Counted from the first letter of the stretch, positions 8,342 to 18,232 are shown. The stretch: DNA of 64,000 bases from Actinacidiphila paucisporea (GCF_900142575.1 NZ_FRBI01000009.1:206793-270792), one strand, 5' to 3'. A program made the numbers and translations. Notes: a model not told the origin generated them from the letters alone.

Positions 8342-8755
8342 ATGGGTACTACTGACAACCTGCGCTTTCACGGTGGCGCGGACGCCTACCTGGCTGCCTG
8401 CCCCTCCCGCCAGATCCTGGACGTGCTCGCCAACAAGTGGACCATGCTGGTCATGGGCGCACTGGCCGGCGGCCCGCTGCGCTTCGGCGAACTGCGCCGC
8501 CGCCTGGAGGGCATCACCCAGAAGATGCTCACCCAGACCCTGCGCACCCTGGAGCGCGACGGCCTGGTCACCCGCACGGTCTATCCGACCATTCCGCCGA
8601 AGGTCCAATACGCGGCCACCGGGCTGGGCGAGAACGTCACCGAGCTGATGCGCGCGATCCGCGTCTGGTCCGAGGAGAACATCAACGCCGTCCTGGACGC
8701 CCGCGACGTCTACGACGCCCGGGCCGCCGAGGAGGTACAGCCGGTCACGGCCTGA
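8342..8755 (+). CDS. HxlR-family transcriptional regulator
   Basis: Winged-helix HxlR regulator of 137 aa. It contains CPSRQILDVLANKWTMLVMG, RFGELRRRLEGITQKMLTQT and LERDGLVTRTVYPTIPPKV, the wing. The Cys ahead of the first helix is conserved. A divergent oxidoreductase gene starts 94 bp away and is its probable target. It is a distant paralog of the 5645-6061 regulator. The ATG lies inside or next to the presumed operator, and ribosome-site bases are weak. Confidence 0.9.
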   Translation: MGTTDNLRFHGGADAYLAACPSRQILDVLANKWTMLVMGALAGGPLRFGELRRRLEGITQKMLTQTLRTLERDGLVTRTVYPTIPPKVQYAATGLGENVTELMRAIRVWSEENINAVLDARDVYDARAAEEVQPVTA

Positions 8756-8976
8756 CCGCCCCTGCGGGAAGCGCAAGCTGACGATGCTGCAGTACCGACC
8801 GGAGGTCGTCGACGGTTGCCTCGCGGGCACCGGCCTGCCCCTCGACCTGTGAGCGTCGGGCCGGCGGACCCCGACGCACCTCCCCGACATCCCCTTGGAC
8901 CCGTACCCGCCTGCGCCCACGAGGCGATGTCCGTGCCATGTGTTGTGATTCGGCCATGGCCAGAGAGGGGGAGGGC

Positions 8977-10002
8977 ATGACGCGTACGACACCGCCGCGC
9001 CCGTTGGACATCACCGGGGTGTTCCCGGAGTTGGCGGGTCTCGCCAGGACGGCGTTCCGGTTGCACCCGGTGCCGGGCGAGCCGACCGTCCACGACAGCT
9101 CGGTGGGCGGGCCGCTGCTGTGGCCGGCGGACGAGCCCTGGCCGGAGTACGAGATGGCGCCCATTCCTCACTGGGAGGCGAACGCGCTGCGGGACATCCA
9201 TCTCCGGCGGGCCCTGCTGGCGCGGTCGTCCGCACCGCCCCACGGGCCGGGCGAGGTGCTGACCGAGGACGAGCAGGAGACGCTGCGCCGGATCAATACG
9301 GGACTTGACCACGAGTCGCTGCCGTCCGGGCCGCAGCCGATGATTCCGCTTGCCCAGCTTTACGCCCGGGACGTGCCGGGGCTCGCCTTCCCCGAGGGCA
9401 CGGACCTGCTGCAGGTCCTCTGGGCGACGACCTACGTGCCGAGTCGCGATTCCTCCCCGGTGCAACTGAGGTGGCGGCGGTGCGCGGAGGTACGGGACGT
9501 GCTGGCCGCGCCGCCGGAGCCGGCCTACGTCGCCGTCGTGGATTTCGTGCCCGTGCCGTGCGTCCTCCATCCGGAAGCAGTGCGGGAGTTCCCCCCGTAC
9601 CACAGTCTCGATGAGGACCTCGCGGCACGGTTGCTGGCGTGGGACGAGCAGCGGTCGGGGGGCACCTACTGGACCGACCTGTCCGTCGCTCCCGGCTGGA
9701 AAGCCGGCGGATGGCCCACCCACTTCACCTTCCGCGAGCCGCCGGAGCCGGACGACGACGAACTGCGCTGCCCCGAATGCGGCGGCCCCTCGGACGCGCT
9801 GCTCACGGTGGACAGCAACGAGTGGGACGGGAGCGACAGCTGGATTCCCCTCGAATGCGCGAAGGGCGCCGAGAGGCCACCGGACCAGCCGTACGGGAAC
9901 CTGTGGGACCCCACCCAGGTGAGCATCGGCCGCGGCTACTCCCTGCAGATCTACTACTGCGTCGGCACGCCGTCCCATTCGCCGGCCTTGATCATGCAGT
10001 GA
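8977..10002 (+). CDS. Conserved hypothetical protein with zinc-ribbon-like motif
   Basis: Soluble 341-aa protein of unknown function. The N-terminal half contains a GGPLLWPADEPWP stretch of the kind seen in YwqG/DUF1963-like proteins, but I am not certain of that family. Near residue 260 is LRCPECGGPSDALLTV, and a later Cys in IPLECAKG could complete a metal site. The C-terminus has a G-Y-S-L-Q-I-Y-Y-C strand. The start at 8977 is chosen because GAGGGGGAGG lies just upstream; an in-frame start at 8938 lacks this. It stands alone. Confidence 0.75.
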   Translation: MTRTTPPRPLDITGVFPELAGLARTAFRLHPVPGEPTVHDSSVGGPLLWPADEPWPEYEMAPIPHWEANALRDIHLRRALLARSSAPPHGPGEVLTEDEQETLRRINTGLDHESLPSGPQPMIPLAQLYARDVPGLAFPEGTDLLQVLWATTYVPSRDSSPVQLRWRRCAEVRDVLAAPPEPAYVAVVDFVPVPCVLHPEAVREFPPYHSLDEDLAARLLAWDEQRSGGTYWTDLSVAPGWKAGGWPTHFTFREPPEPDDDELRCPECGGPSDALLTVDSNEWDGSDSWIPLECAKGAERPPDQPYGNLWDPTQVSIGRGYSLQIYYCVGTPSHSPALIMQ

Positions 10003-11049
10003 CGTGGGGGGGGGTTACAGAGGCTGACACCGCCTTGCGCGTTGGGCGTTGGGCTGGTCGCGGGAGCCTCGCCGTGACACCGGCATCCAGCGGGAGCGCC
10101 TGCCGCGGGAACTCGGGTTCGGATCCGGGATGACCTGCCGGCGCCGTCTGCGGGACGGGACTGGAACGAGGCCGGCGTGTGGCAGCGTCGCTGACCGGCT
10201 CGCCGGCCCCTATAGCGCGGCGGGCGACGGACGGGAAGGTCAGGCCGCCGGTAGCCGATCGCAAGAAGCCGCGCAACAGCTGCAGTTCAGCCTCCCCGGA
10301 CCTGAGACCGACGTTCCCCACGGTCAAGCTGCGGAACAAGGTGACTCGCGGATCTGGCCAACCGGCTGCCCGTCACCGCGACAGTCTCCTCGGTGAGCCT
10401 GTTCGTGAGCGACGGCCAATGCTGGCGGTGCCACGCGGATTTCCCGATGCTCAGCTCATCAAGGAGCACCTCACCTCGCCAACCCGGCAGCCGGCCAACC
10501 ACGCGGTCCACCGGGCCGGGCCGTCTCGATGGCTTCCCGTAACCAGAACAATCGGCGCAGGGAAGATGCAGAGGAGCCCCGGTGCGCAAAAGAGACGGCA
10601 ACGCTCATGGTCACGGCCAGCGGGCCGTGGCCATCAGGTGGATACAAGTCGCGCTGTTCTGAGTCGTTGTCCTGCCGGCCGGATTCCGTATCCGGGGGCG
10701 GGAGCACAGCGCTGGTTCGAGTTCGCTCGTGCTCGGGCTGATGGCCGCATCGGCACTGTCCATCGGCGTACTGGGACGCTACCGGACAAACGACGCCAAA
10801 CGATCTCGGTGACTCACCTTCCAGCCGGATCAGGCCGCCGCTGACAGGGGCCGGCCGCCACCCCAGCGGGGGTTCTCGCTGCGGATGCGCACAGCACACT
10901 GCGCCGGACGCTCGATACGACGCGGTGCGATCCCGTCGGCGGGACCGTCCGAACACCCTTCGGGCCCGTCCCTTCCGATTTCACGGGTAAGCGGGCACCT
11001 ACAGGGCGCCTGCGACGTGCATCCGGCCCATGACGGGAGGGGCGGATCG
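10003..11049. other. Gene-free stretch, about 1 kb
   Basis: No frame on either strand has convincing codon bias or recognisable homology. It starts with a G9 run at 10006-10014. A plus-strand stretch near 10585-10800 reads like a short membrane protein (VLGLMAASALSIGVLGRY) interrupted by a stop, and may be a decayed gene. Confidence 0.5.
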
Positions 11050-11253
11050 GTGACACAGGAGCCTTGGCTTGCTCAGCGGCTTCGATTCTGGGTGTTTACT
11101 GCAGGGGCGGTGACGGCGTTCGGCGTGGTGGGATTGGTCCTCTCCACCCTGGGCGCGCCGCCTACCGTCACGTGGGCCGTGGCCTCCGGAGCGGCTGTCG
11201 CTGGGGGCTGGGGCGGCAATCAGCTCATGCAGCGCCATAGCGAACGCCGGTGA
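11050..11253 (+). CDS. Small two-helix membrane protein
   Basis: 67-aa protein starting at GTG (VTQEPWLAQRLRFWVF). Two hydrophobic segments follow: FTAGAVTAFGVVGLVLSTL and TVTWAVASGAAVAGGWGG. The tail QLMQRHSERR is basic. A GGGAGGGGCGG ribosome site lies just upstream and supports the GTG. Function unknown; it could be a holin-like or regulatory membrane peptide. There is no operon partner. Confidence 0.5.
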   Translation: MTQEPWLAQRLRFWVFTAGAVTAFGVVGLVLSTLGAPPTVTWAVASGAAVAGGWGGNQLMQRHSERR

Positions 11254-11727
11254 GATTGTCCTTGGACATCGAGACCCGCCGCCATGCCCTGGACGCCGAC
11301 GTCGCGCGGGCCGACACGGAGGAATGGGAGGCCCTGACACGACGCGGAACTCCGGCGGGCCACGGACGAGTTGGCATCGCAGAACCCGCTGGGGCACTCG
11401 GTGAGCCTGGAGACGATGAATCCGGGGCCTCCCGTGATCCACGGAACGGGCCCCGCCCGGCCCGGAATTCCCGCGCCGCCTCCCAACCGTCACGGCGCGA
11501 TACGATCCCGCCAACTTCCCGCCCACGCGGCTGCTGATCTCCACTGTCGCGGCAGCCCCCGCGGTTCCCCGGCCGGGATCGGCACCCGCACCTCCCGGCG
11601 TACCGATGCGAACCGCTGCCGTGGTGTCCGATCCGCACCAGGTTTCGGCGGGACTGGGTCGACATCTCGACGGCACGCGGATCCACCTGGGGAAAGGGCA
11701 GCAGAGAACCCTTGGTAGGGTGCGCCG
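11254..11727. other. Intergenic region with a possible decayed small gene
   Basis: The plus strand reads SLDIETRRHALDADVARAD then, after a frame change near 11340, ELRRATDELASQNP. This looks like a short coiled-coil protein broken by a frameshift. Nothing else is recognisable before the VOC gene. Confidence 0.3.
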
Positions 11728-12162
11728 ATGTCAGCGATCAAGCAGTTTCAAGTGACCTTCGACTGCGCTGAACCTGCGCGCCTCGCCGCTTTCTGGTGCG
11801 AGGTGCTGGGGTACGTCGTACCGACGGTCCCTGAGGGTTCTGCCACGTGGGAGGAGTACCACCGCTCGCTGCCGCCCGAGGAGCAGGTGATCTACTTCGC
11901 GTGCACTGATCCCTCGGGTGTGGGTCCGCGCCTTCTCTTCCAGCGAGTTCCCGAAGGCAAGGTCGTCAAGAACCGGTTGCATCTCGATGTGCGGGCCGGT
12001 ACCGGACTCATGGGTGAGGAGCGCCTTGCCACACTCGAGGCCGAGTGCGCACGACTGGTCGCGCTCGGCGCGGTGCATGTGCGAACGATGCGTGCCGACG
12101 GTGAGAACGAATCCTGCATCGTGATGCAGGACCTTGAGGGCAACGAGTTCTGCCTCGACTGA
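11728..12162 (+). CDS. VOC-superfamily (glyoxalase-like) protein
   Basis: 144-aa vicinal-oxygen-chelate protein of the glyoxalase_6 type. It opens IKQFQVTFDCAEPARLAAFW, the typical first beta-alpha unit. It continues with LLFQRVPEGKVVKNRLHLDV and ends VMQDLEGNEFCLD. The His in RLHLDV and the Glu in GNEFCL are the usual metal-ligand positions. Probably a small-molecule-binding or detoxifying enzyme in the cytoplasm. A stand-alone gene without clear context. Confidence 0.85.
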   Translation: MSAIKQFQVTFDCAEPARLAAFWCEVLGYVVPTVPEGSATWEEYHRSLPPEEQVIYFACTDPSGVGPRLLFQRVPEGKVVKNRLHLDVRAGTGLMGEERLATLEAECARLVALGAVHVRTMRADGENESCIVMQDLEGNEFCLD

Positions 12163-12396
12163 GCCTCCTCCGAGACTGCGAGCTGGGGGAGCCGTCTGTC
12201 CTGGATCTCGCGGGTCCGCACGCGGCGGGGTTATCCCATGAGAGCGAGGTCGTGTAAGCGGACGACGCCGTGCATTGCGTGGCGCACGCCGTCGCCTCTC
12301 AGGCGGGAAGGCGCCGACGATGTCAACCGTGTCACCGTTCCAGTAACCGTGGACCGGGTCATGGCCGCCGGCTCCGTAGGAGAAGGAGGAGTCGTC

Positions 12397-12705
12397 TCAG
12401 CTGTCTTCGGAACCGCGCAGGTTGAAAGTCCGGTCGCCCGGGCGGTAGGTGCCAAGAGTGTCGCCGTGGGGGCCGGCCGGCAGCAGACCCATCACCGTCG
12501 TGCCGACATCCGATGTCCCGACCCACCGCTGGTGGTCGCCGTCGCCGACTGTTTGGCAGCCGGTCATCGACCCCTCCGGCTCGACGATCTTGTCACCGCC
12601 GATGAAGAACTCCAGCAGCAGGAGGCGGTCCGGGATGAACGGTACGAGGCTCTTGCCTTTCCCGCCGCCCCCCGGACCCCTCTCGGGGGTGCCGTGGCAG
12701 AGCAC
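12397..12705 (-). CDS. Hypothetical protein, possibly the 3' part of a frameshifted gene
   Basis: GTG-initiated frame of 102 aa with very high third-position GC, so probably real coding sequence. It contains PFIPDRLLLLEFFIGGDKIV and ends DRTFNLRGSEDS. No family recognised. A C6 run at 12668-12673 lies just after the start. In another frame upstream (to about 12890) coding-like sequence continues with an Ala-rich stretch, so the original gene may have been longer and broken at that run. Confidence 0.4.
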   Translation of the reverse strand: MLCHGTPERGPGGGGKGKSLVPFIPDRLLLLEFFIGGDKIVEPEGSMTGCQTVGDGDHQRWVGTSDVGTTVMGLLPAGPHGDTLGTYRPGDRTFNLRGSEDS

Positions 12706-12995
12706 TGATCCGCGTGCGCCGCACGCTTGGCGAGGGCGACGGCCGCGGTGTCCTGTGCCGACGCGGCAGAGTGGTGCGCGGTGCCACGACCCGCCGCGGC
12801 GAGCGCGGGCGCCACCAGTCGTCCGGCCCAGACACGTGATCGCCTGGTCCGCGCAACGTCTGGATCCAGTGCCGCTGCAACAACCGTTGGCATGAACCCG
12901 AAATCATCCGCGCCGACTTTCGGGCGCGGACCCGTCTGCCGGACACCACCACGAAAGCCAGCGTGGCGGAGGGCGTGGCCAGTCGTCGGCGAGAA

Positions 12996-13395
12996 GCGTG
13001 CTGGTGGGGCCGGCTGAGCTGGATGGTGTCGGAGACCTGGTGGGTGGCGGTGTCGATCACCGACACCTTGTCCCCGTGGAAGGGGTTCTGGACGGCCACG
13101 TAGGTGTGCTTGCCGTCGGGAGCGATCGCTTCCCCGTAGAGGATGTCGGGAGTGAGCTCGCTGTTGTCGAAGGGGATGTTCGTGGCGCTCCTCTTCGCGA
13201 TGTTGACCGCCGACACGTACTTGAAGGCGTTGGTCACGTGGAGGCCGGTGCCGTCCGGGGTGACCGCCACCTGGTCAGGGCCACCCCCCGACGGTGGTGG
13301 TCGCGATCCCCAGGACGCTGTTGGTCATCGTGTCGATCACGAACACGTGGCCGTCGAGGCTGGTGATGTAGGCGTAGACGAATTGGCGCGGCTTG
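12996..13395 (-). pseudogene. YVTN beta-propeller protein fragment, frameshifted
   Basis: Minus-strand fragments of a secreted-type beta-propeller protein with YVTN repeats. The first reads YITSLDGHVFVIDTMTNSV then ATTTVGG. After a frame change at the C6 run 13284-13289 it continues VAVTPDGTGLHVTNAF, EAIAPDGKHTYVAVQNP and DKVSVIDTATHQV. Homology stops near 13000. At most two or three of the usual seven blades remain and no signal peptide is present. A relic. Confidence 0.75.
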
Positions 13396-13620
13396 GATGG
13401 GTGCGCGGCAGCCGTGGCGGGCGCGGGCGCGGGCGACCAGGCGGCGGGCAGGTACGGCCGGGAGCCGGTTCCGCTGATATGCGGTTGGGCGAGCAAGCCC
13501 GGTGGTGCTTTCAGCGCGCCGCACGTCGCAGCGCAGAGGGTACTCGGGCACGGCGATCCGCATCGCCGAGCAGGGGCCAAGGGGAAGCCGGTGCCCGTCC
13601 CGGGGCGGGGCACCGCGAGG

Positions 13621-13722
13621 TCAGAGGTACTGGTTCTCGGTCGGCCGATCCGCGTCGGTGGCCGCATCGACGAGCTCGGCCAGATCACCGGGCTCGGAGG
13701 ACCAACGTGCCTTGTCCTTCAT
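13621..13722 (-). CDS. Possible 33-aa acidic peptide
   Basis: Short frame with ATG 5 nt after GGGGAGG, a good ribosome site. The product starts MKDKARWSSEPGDLAELVD and ends DADRPTENQYL. It is acidic and soluble. It has no cysteine, no membrane segment and no double-glycine or lasso-type core, and no modification enzymes are nearby. It may be chance or a small antitoxin-like protein. Confidence 0.3.
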   Translation of the reverse strand: MKDKARWSSEPGDLAELVDAATDADRPTENQYL

Positions 13723-14579
13723 AGCCTCCCCACCCGTTTCGGTGGTGTCGCCCTCAATGACGAGGGCGCCGCAGGCGGAGGCCAGGATCCGGTACCGGCA
13801 CCGGGACACTCCGGGCCACTGCGCGCGCGTTGCCCTCCAGCCGTGGCGTCTCGTACTGCGCCTCATCGATCGGGGCGACACGCTCGCCCCGAAACCTCGG
13901 GCGAGTCCCCGTCGCGATTCCCGCACCCCTGGACGACCTGATCCGCCAACTCGCGGAGCGACGCTGGCCGCCGTGCAGCAACCGTCCCGTTCACGGAACA
14001 GACCGTCATGGTCTCGTTGTGGACGGCATCGGGCAACGTGATGCTGTTGTGCGACGAGTCGTTGCAGGAGCCTGTCCGCGCCTACGGCCACGCGTTGAAT
14101 CAGGTTGTCTGGCGGGAGATCGGGGATGTGGAGGTGAACGAGCATCTGGAGATGCGGAGGCAGCCTTCATGGCCGCAGCGCGCGAAGCGCTGGCGTCCTG
14201 ACGCTCGGCCTCCCCGCTTCGTGCGGGAGGGTGGCGGGGACGCTCTCGTGTTCCTCCTGACCTCTCCGTGCCCCGTGCTCGAATCGCCTAGGCACGCGGC
14301 GCCGCCGGGCTCGTGCCCATCCTCTTGACCGTCCGCCGTGGCCGACGGTCGTGCGAAGGAGTCGAGACCGTTCGATCAGGGCGTGTTGATCGGAACGTGA
14401 GTGGGCCCTGGGCTCGCCTGTCTATGGGGACGGGAAGCTCTGGCCGGGGCCGGCGCGGGGTGGCGCCGCGCGGTGCTGGCCTGGGCGAGGGCGGGCTGCA
14501 CGGCGACCTGGAGGTCGGCGCGGTGCATCGCCACGGTGGCCTGAGCGAACTCGCCAAGCGGGGCGCGGCGAGCGGCGGA
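13723..14579. other. No recognisable gene
   Basis: Frames in this stretch are short or have poor codon bias. Nothing recognisable as a gene, tRNA or IS end was found. It ends in a 42-bp repeat shared with 45985-46026. Confidence 0.4.
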
Positions 14580-14621
14580 TTCGGTGTCGGGTGGTTCCGC
14601 TGGCCGTTTCCGAATGCGGCT
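14580..14621 (+). repeat. 42-bp dispersed repeat, copy 1
   Basis: This sequence matches 45985-46026 in 40 of 42 positions, same strand. In both copies GCGAGCGGCGGA occurs just upstream, adjoining here but 12 bp away in the second copy. Probably an IS end or MITE-like relic. It lies at the 3' end of the SUMF1-like gene. Confidence 0.8.
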
Positions 14622-14625
14622 GTCA

Positions 14626-15306
14626 TCAGCGAAGATGCTGCGTGGAGCGCGCGACGCGGAATCCTACGTCGTCGATCCGGAAGGTCGGGTGGCTGCGCCG
14701 CCGCACCGACGCCCGGCAGCTCCAGTGCTCGTCGGCCCATCCGCCACCCCGGAGCACGCGGTAGTCGCCGTACACCTCGGCGTCGTAGACGTCCCAGCAC
14801 CAGTCCCACACATTGCCCAGCATGTCGTACAGGCCCAAGGCGTTGGGCTGCTTGCCGCCGACAGAATGGATCCGCGCGTCAGAGTTGCCCTGGTGCCAGG
14901 CGACCTCGTCGAGCGGGCCGTACCGCGGGCCGGTAGTCCCTGCACGACAGGCGTGCTCCCATTCGGCCTCGGTCGGCAGCCGGTACCCGTCCGCGGAGGT
15001 GTCCCATTCGGCCATCTCGGCATCGACGCGGAGGTGATACGCAGGCGACAGCCCCTCGCGCCGAGACACCATGTTGCAGAACTCGACCGCGTCCCACCAC
15101 GAAACGCCCTCCACAGGGAGCCGCTCGCCCTGGACGCCACTCGGCCGCCGGCCGGTGATGCGTGCGTAACAGGACTGCGTAACCGGGAATGCCGACATCT
15201 CAAACGGCGCGACCTCGACCGGCCAACTGCTCCGCGTCCGCCGGTCCGACAGCGTCACCCGTCCCGACGGAACGGCGACCATCTCGTTCCCTGCTCCCGA
15301 ATCCAC
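14626..15306 (-). CDS. SUMF1/FGE-fold protein
   Basis: Protein with the formylglycine-generating-enzyme/EgtB C-terminal fold, 226 aa. Diagnostic motifs are [63 protein letters not shown] and [12 protein letters not shown]. The last block ends VGFRVA. True FGEs have two active-site cysteines there; only one (HWSC) is seen, so sulfatase activation is unlikely. The first GTG is used here; an ATG at 15282 with AGGGA upstream is an equally good start. Confidence 0.85.
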   Translation of the reverse strand: MDSGAGNEMVAVPSGRVTLSDRRTRSSWPVEVAPFEMSAFPVTQSCYARITGRRPSGVQGERLPVEGVSWWDAVEFCNMVSRREGLSPAYHLRVDAEMAEWDTSADGYRLPTEAEWEHACRAGTTGPRYGPLDEVAWHQGNSDARIHSVGGKQPNALGLYDMLGNVWDWCWDVYDAEVYGDYRVLRGGGWADEHWSCRASVRRRSHPTFRIDDVGFRVARSTQHLR

Positions 15307-15639
15307 AAAAGTTCACCCTATCGGCCTCCTCCCGGCGCTCCGGTCGACCACCCACCGCCGAAGGTCCGGCGGAGCGGGCGGCGACGGGTCCTCGGTCGCC
15401 GTTGACCTGAATTCGTGGAACGGCGCATACAGAGGTGGCAGCAGCGCCAGCGCCAGGCCCGCACCGAGAACGAAGCACGCCGCCGGATCGCATCGAGGGG
15501 GCCCGGGCACTGGTCCCGGCCTGTCGCGGCGTTCTCCTGCCAGTGACGTCACCGCACCGACCGCAGCAGCGACCACCACCGTCGTACGGCTACGACGGCC
15601 CGGCGGTCCCGGCCTGGACGAAGCGGCTGTCGGTACCGG
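15307..15639. other. Intergenic region
   Basis: No gene with supporting codon bias. It separates the SUMF1-like gene from an integrase relic on the other strand and probably contains the SUMF1 promoter. Confidence 0.4.
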
Positions 15640-16057
15640 ACTCCGAGACCCGGCCCGCTCGAAGCTGGTCGTGGATCGGCTCATCGCCCGGCGCCAGGTC
15701 CACCTGCGGGAGAAGGCGCTGTGGCGGATGCTCTTCGAGACCGCCGCCCGCGTGGAGGAGATCCTCGCCGTGAACATCGAAGACCTGGACCTCGGCTCGA
15801 CGAGTACACCGCCGCGCGCCGGCCGGGAACGGGCTGAGACCTGCACGAGTACCGTCATACCCCCTGCACCCCTGCACCCCTGCACCCCTGCACCCCTGCA
15901 CCCCTGCACCCCTGCCCACCTGGGCGCCTCCCCGCTGATGCCGATGGCGAAGTCGATGCACAAGAAGCCGGAGAACCTCCGCCGTTACTTCAAGCCGTCC
16001 TCGGAGGCGATCTCGGAACTGACCAGTCTGCTCGCACCTGGCGACAGCCGCCGGTGA
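15640..16057 (+). pseudogene. Tyrosine recombinase (integrase) relic with repeat insertion
   Basis: Relic of a phage-type tyrosine recombinase. The first part reads [20 protein letters not shown] and [18 protein letters not shown], the start of the catalytic domain including its first conserved Arg region. The next piece with homology is [20 protein letters not shown] followed by [15 protein letters not shown] and the stop, the C-terminal tail. The block with the other catalytic residues is gone, replaced by about seven tandem 8-bp repeats. It cannot be active. Confidence 0.8.
15861..15915 (+). repeat. Tandem 8-bp repeat, about 6.9 copies
   Basis: CCCCTGCA is repeated six times exactly (15861-15908), then a seventh copy of 7 nt. 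The repeat fills the gap left by the deleted catalytic part of the integrase. In translation it gives a Pro/Leu/His/Cys/Thr pattern, an artefact of the repeat. Confidence 0.95.
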
Positions 16058-16181
16058 AGGTGCGGTGCTGCCGAGGCCGAAGCGTATCCGCGTCCGCGTC
16101 TCCACCGGTCCGATGCGGGCCGTGGTGAGGACTGGGGCACTTGACAGAATCCACAAGTCGGCCTTCGGCGTGCCAGGTTGG

Positions 16182-17423
16182 GTGCGCGCGGAGGCTTTTT
16201 TCCTGCCTTCTGACACATCTGCCCCCCGCACACCTCCCACCTCCTACCGTGGCCTGCTCCGCAACCGTGAATTCGTCGGCCTGTACGCCAGCTTCACACT
16301 GACGGTCGCCGCGACCACCTTGTCGGGCTTCGCGCTCGGCACGCTGGTCAACCAGCAGACCAAGTCCCCGTTCCTGACCGCTGTGAGTATGTACGGCGCC
16401 ACCTTCGCGACGGTACTCGGTGCGCTGACGGTGATGTCGGTCGCCGACGGAAGCCGCCCTCGCCGGACCCTCGTCGCGCTCCAGTGCGTCTCGCTCGTAG
16501 GTGTTGCCGCACAGGCGGTTCCAGGGCTGCCGCTCGCCGCCCGGTTCGGTCTGCTCCTTGTACCGGGGTTCTTCCAGTCCCTGGGAACGGGCGCACGGAT
16601 GGGGCTGCTCGCCGAGGTGGTGCAGACCTCCACCTATGCACTGGCACTTTCGCTGATGAACATCACCTCGGGAGGCATGGCCATCCTCGGCTACGCCATC
16701 GGCGCCGTACTGCTGCGGTACCTGAGCCCGCAGGAGGTCTTCACCGTCGCGACAGCCCTGACCGGCGGTGGATCGATCACTGTGGCAGTGACGGTCCGGG
16801 AACGCTCGATCCGTCTGACCCGTCGCCCTGGACTGCGCCAGACCTGGACGACGAACATCGAGCTTTTCTCCCACTCCGGCCGGCGCGTGCTGCTGCTGAA
16901 CCTGTGGGTCCCCAACGGCCTGATCGTCGGCTGCGAGGCCCTGTTCATCTCCTACGCCCCCCATCACGCCGGCACCCTCCTGGCCGCCGGATCGGCAGGC
17001 ATGCTCCTCGGGGACCTTGCGGTCGGGCGGCTGTTCACTGCCGAGCAGCGGCGCCGCTACGCATTCGCCCTGCGACTGCTGCTCGCCGCCCCCTACCTGC
17101 TGTTCGCCGTCCACCCGCCCGTGCTGGTGGCGACAGCCGCGGTGTTCATCCCCAGTGCCGGCTTCGCTGCCGCCCTGCCTCTCCAGGAGCAGCTTCTGGA
17201 GTTGACCCCTGATCCGGTCCGTGGCCAAGTCCAGGGAGTTGAGTCCGCCGGCCGGATGACGTGGCAAGGTATCGGAGCCGCGATCGCTGGCGGCATTGCC
17301 CAGCACTTCACTTCTGGCACGGCCATCACCTCTGTGGCCGCCATCTCCATCGCCATCACCGTCTTCTCCCGGCCCTTCGTGGTCCGCGCCCGAGCCGTCC
17401 GCATCCAGGCGGCCAACGCATAG
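16182..17423 (+). CDS. MFS transporter
   Basis: Major-facilitator membrane transporter with about 10-12 hydrophobic helices, such as FVGLYASFTLTVAATTLSGF, LAARFGLLLVPGFFQSLG and VPNGLIVGCEALFISYAP. About 413 aa from the GTG at 16182. The frame stays open to 16065, but codon usage there is poorer and the residues do not look native. No good ribosome site is visible for either start. The drug/metabolite substrate cannot be told. Cytoplasmic membrane. Stand-alone gene after the integrase relic. Confidence 0.8.
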   Translation: MRAEAFFLPSDTSAPRTPPTSYRGLLRNREFVGLYASFTLTVAATTLSGFALGTLVNQQTKSPFLTAVSMYGATFATVLGALTVMSVADGSRPRRTLVALQCVSLVGVAAQAVPGLPLAARFGLLLVPGFFQSLGTGARMGLLAEVVQTSTYALALSLMNITSGGMAILGYAIGAVLLRYLSPQEVFTVATALTGGGSITVAVTVRERSIRLTRRPGLRQTWTTNIELFSHSGRRVLLLNLWVPNGLIVGCEALFISYAPHHAGTLLAAGSAGMLLGDLAVGRLFTAEQRRRYAFALRLLLAAPYLLFAVHPPVLVATAAVFIPSAGFAAALPLQEQLLELTPDPVRGQVQGVESAGRMTWQGIGAAIAGGIAQHFTSGTAITSVAAISIAITVFSRPFVVRARAVRIQAANA

Positions 17424-17552
17424 AGTTCCCACGGCGGTGCGAGCGGCGGGCGCGACCAGTCGCGCCGGGCTGTAACTTGACGCTGAAATGACGCTCCCAG
17501 GGGTATCCTGACGCTCGCTCTGATGCGGTGTGAGATGGCCCAGCTGGGCAGG

Positions 17553-17837
17553 TCAGCGAGCCGTCGAGCCGAGTAGGCGGGCCGGGAGTTCTTCCTGCTC
17601 CGCCACAGAGTGTGTGTGCGGCGTGGGGTCGGGGATGGTTGCGGGTGTGGCGGGTGTCCGCACGGCGGTGGGGCCGTAGTGGCGGGGTCCTGGGGATGCG
17701 TGGCGCGGGCGGCGGCCGATGAGGATGCCCAGCGGGACGGACAGAACGGTCCAGGCGGCAGCGTCGATGGCCGCGATGGTCAGCACGTGGGGCACAAGGT
17801 CGACTCCCGGGACACGGCGGGGTGCTGGCTCGGACAT
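17553..17837 (-). CDS. Small membrane protein
   Basis: 94-aa protein beginning MSEPAPRRVPGVDLVPHV. One long hydrophobic stretch, LTIAAIDAAAWTVLSVPLGI, is followed by a basic turn and a Pro/Thr-rich tail. GGAGG occurs about 13 nt before the ATG, slightly far. It resembles small integral proteins of actinomycete mobile elements, but I cannot assign a family. Confidence 0.45.
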   Translation of the reverse strand: MSEPAPRRVPGVDLVPHVLTIAAIDAAAWTVLSVPLGILIGRRPRHASPGPRHYGPTAVRTPATPATIPDPTPHTHSVAEQEELPARLLGSTAR

Positions 17838-18232
17838 GGTGTCGCCATGGCCTCCGGCATATCCACGTGACCCATGTCACCTCCAGGGGACCGAACTGCG
17901 GCTGACCGCGGCCGGAGACATGGGCTGCATGCAAAAACCTTGCCGCGAGGCAACGATTTCCTAGCAAGCGAAGGCAGGACCGCGCGGCGCTCCGCGGATA
18001 CCCGACCAGAGGGAACTGGCGGGTTTCGGTCGCAACATTGCTCCGGTTCTGATCAGGGCCTCTGCGGGTTCTGCCCCTTTCGTGCGGAAGGCGGAGGCGG
18101 TCAGGGGCGAATCGGAATGCATCACTCTGGCTAGATATCGTTCATGGGAACGCGTGTTCGATTAAGTGCTGTGGTGCGGGCTCCTCGGCCGTGACAGGTT
18201 GTGGCTCTCCCGGCGCCGAAGCGGCTGTCGGG
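17838..18232. other. Intergenic region of lower GC
   Basis: No supported gene. GC falls below that of the flanks, and this continues to about 18600. Confidence 0.4.

Noticed and set aside
10585..10800. Possible small membrane protein interrupted by a stop
   Set aside because: Codon bias is weak and the stop would need to be an error; not listed as a gene.
13621..13722. 33-aa peptide considered as a lasso or other RiPP precursor
   Set aside because: No suitable core residues, no leader motif and no modification genes nearby; kept only as a low-confidence small gene.
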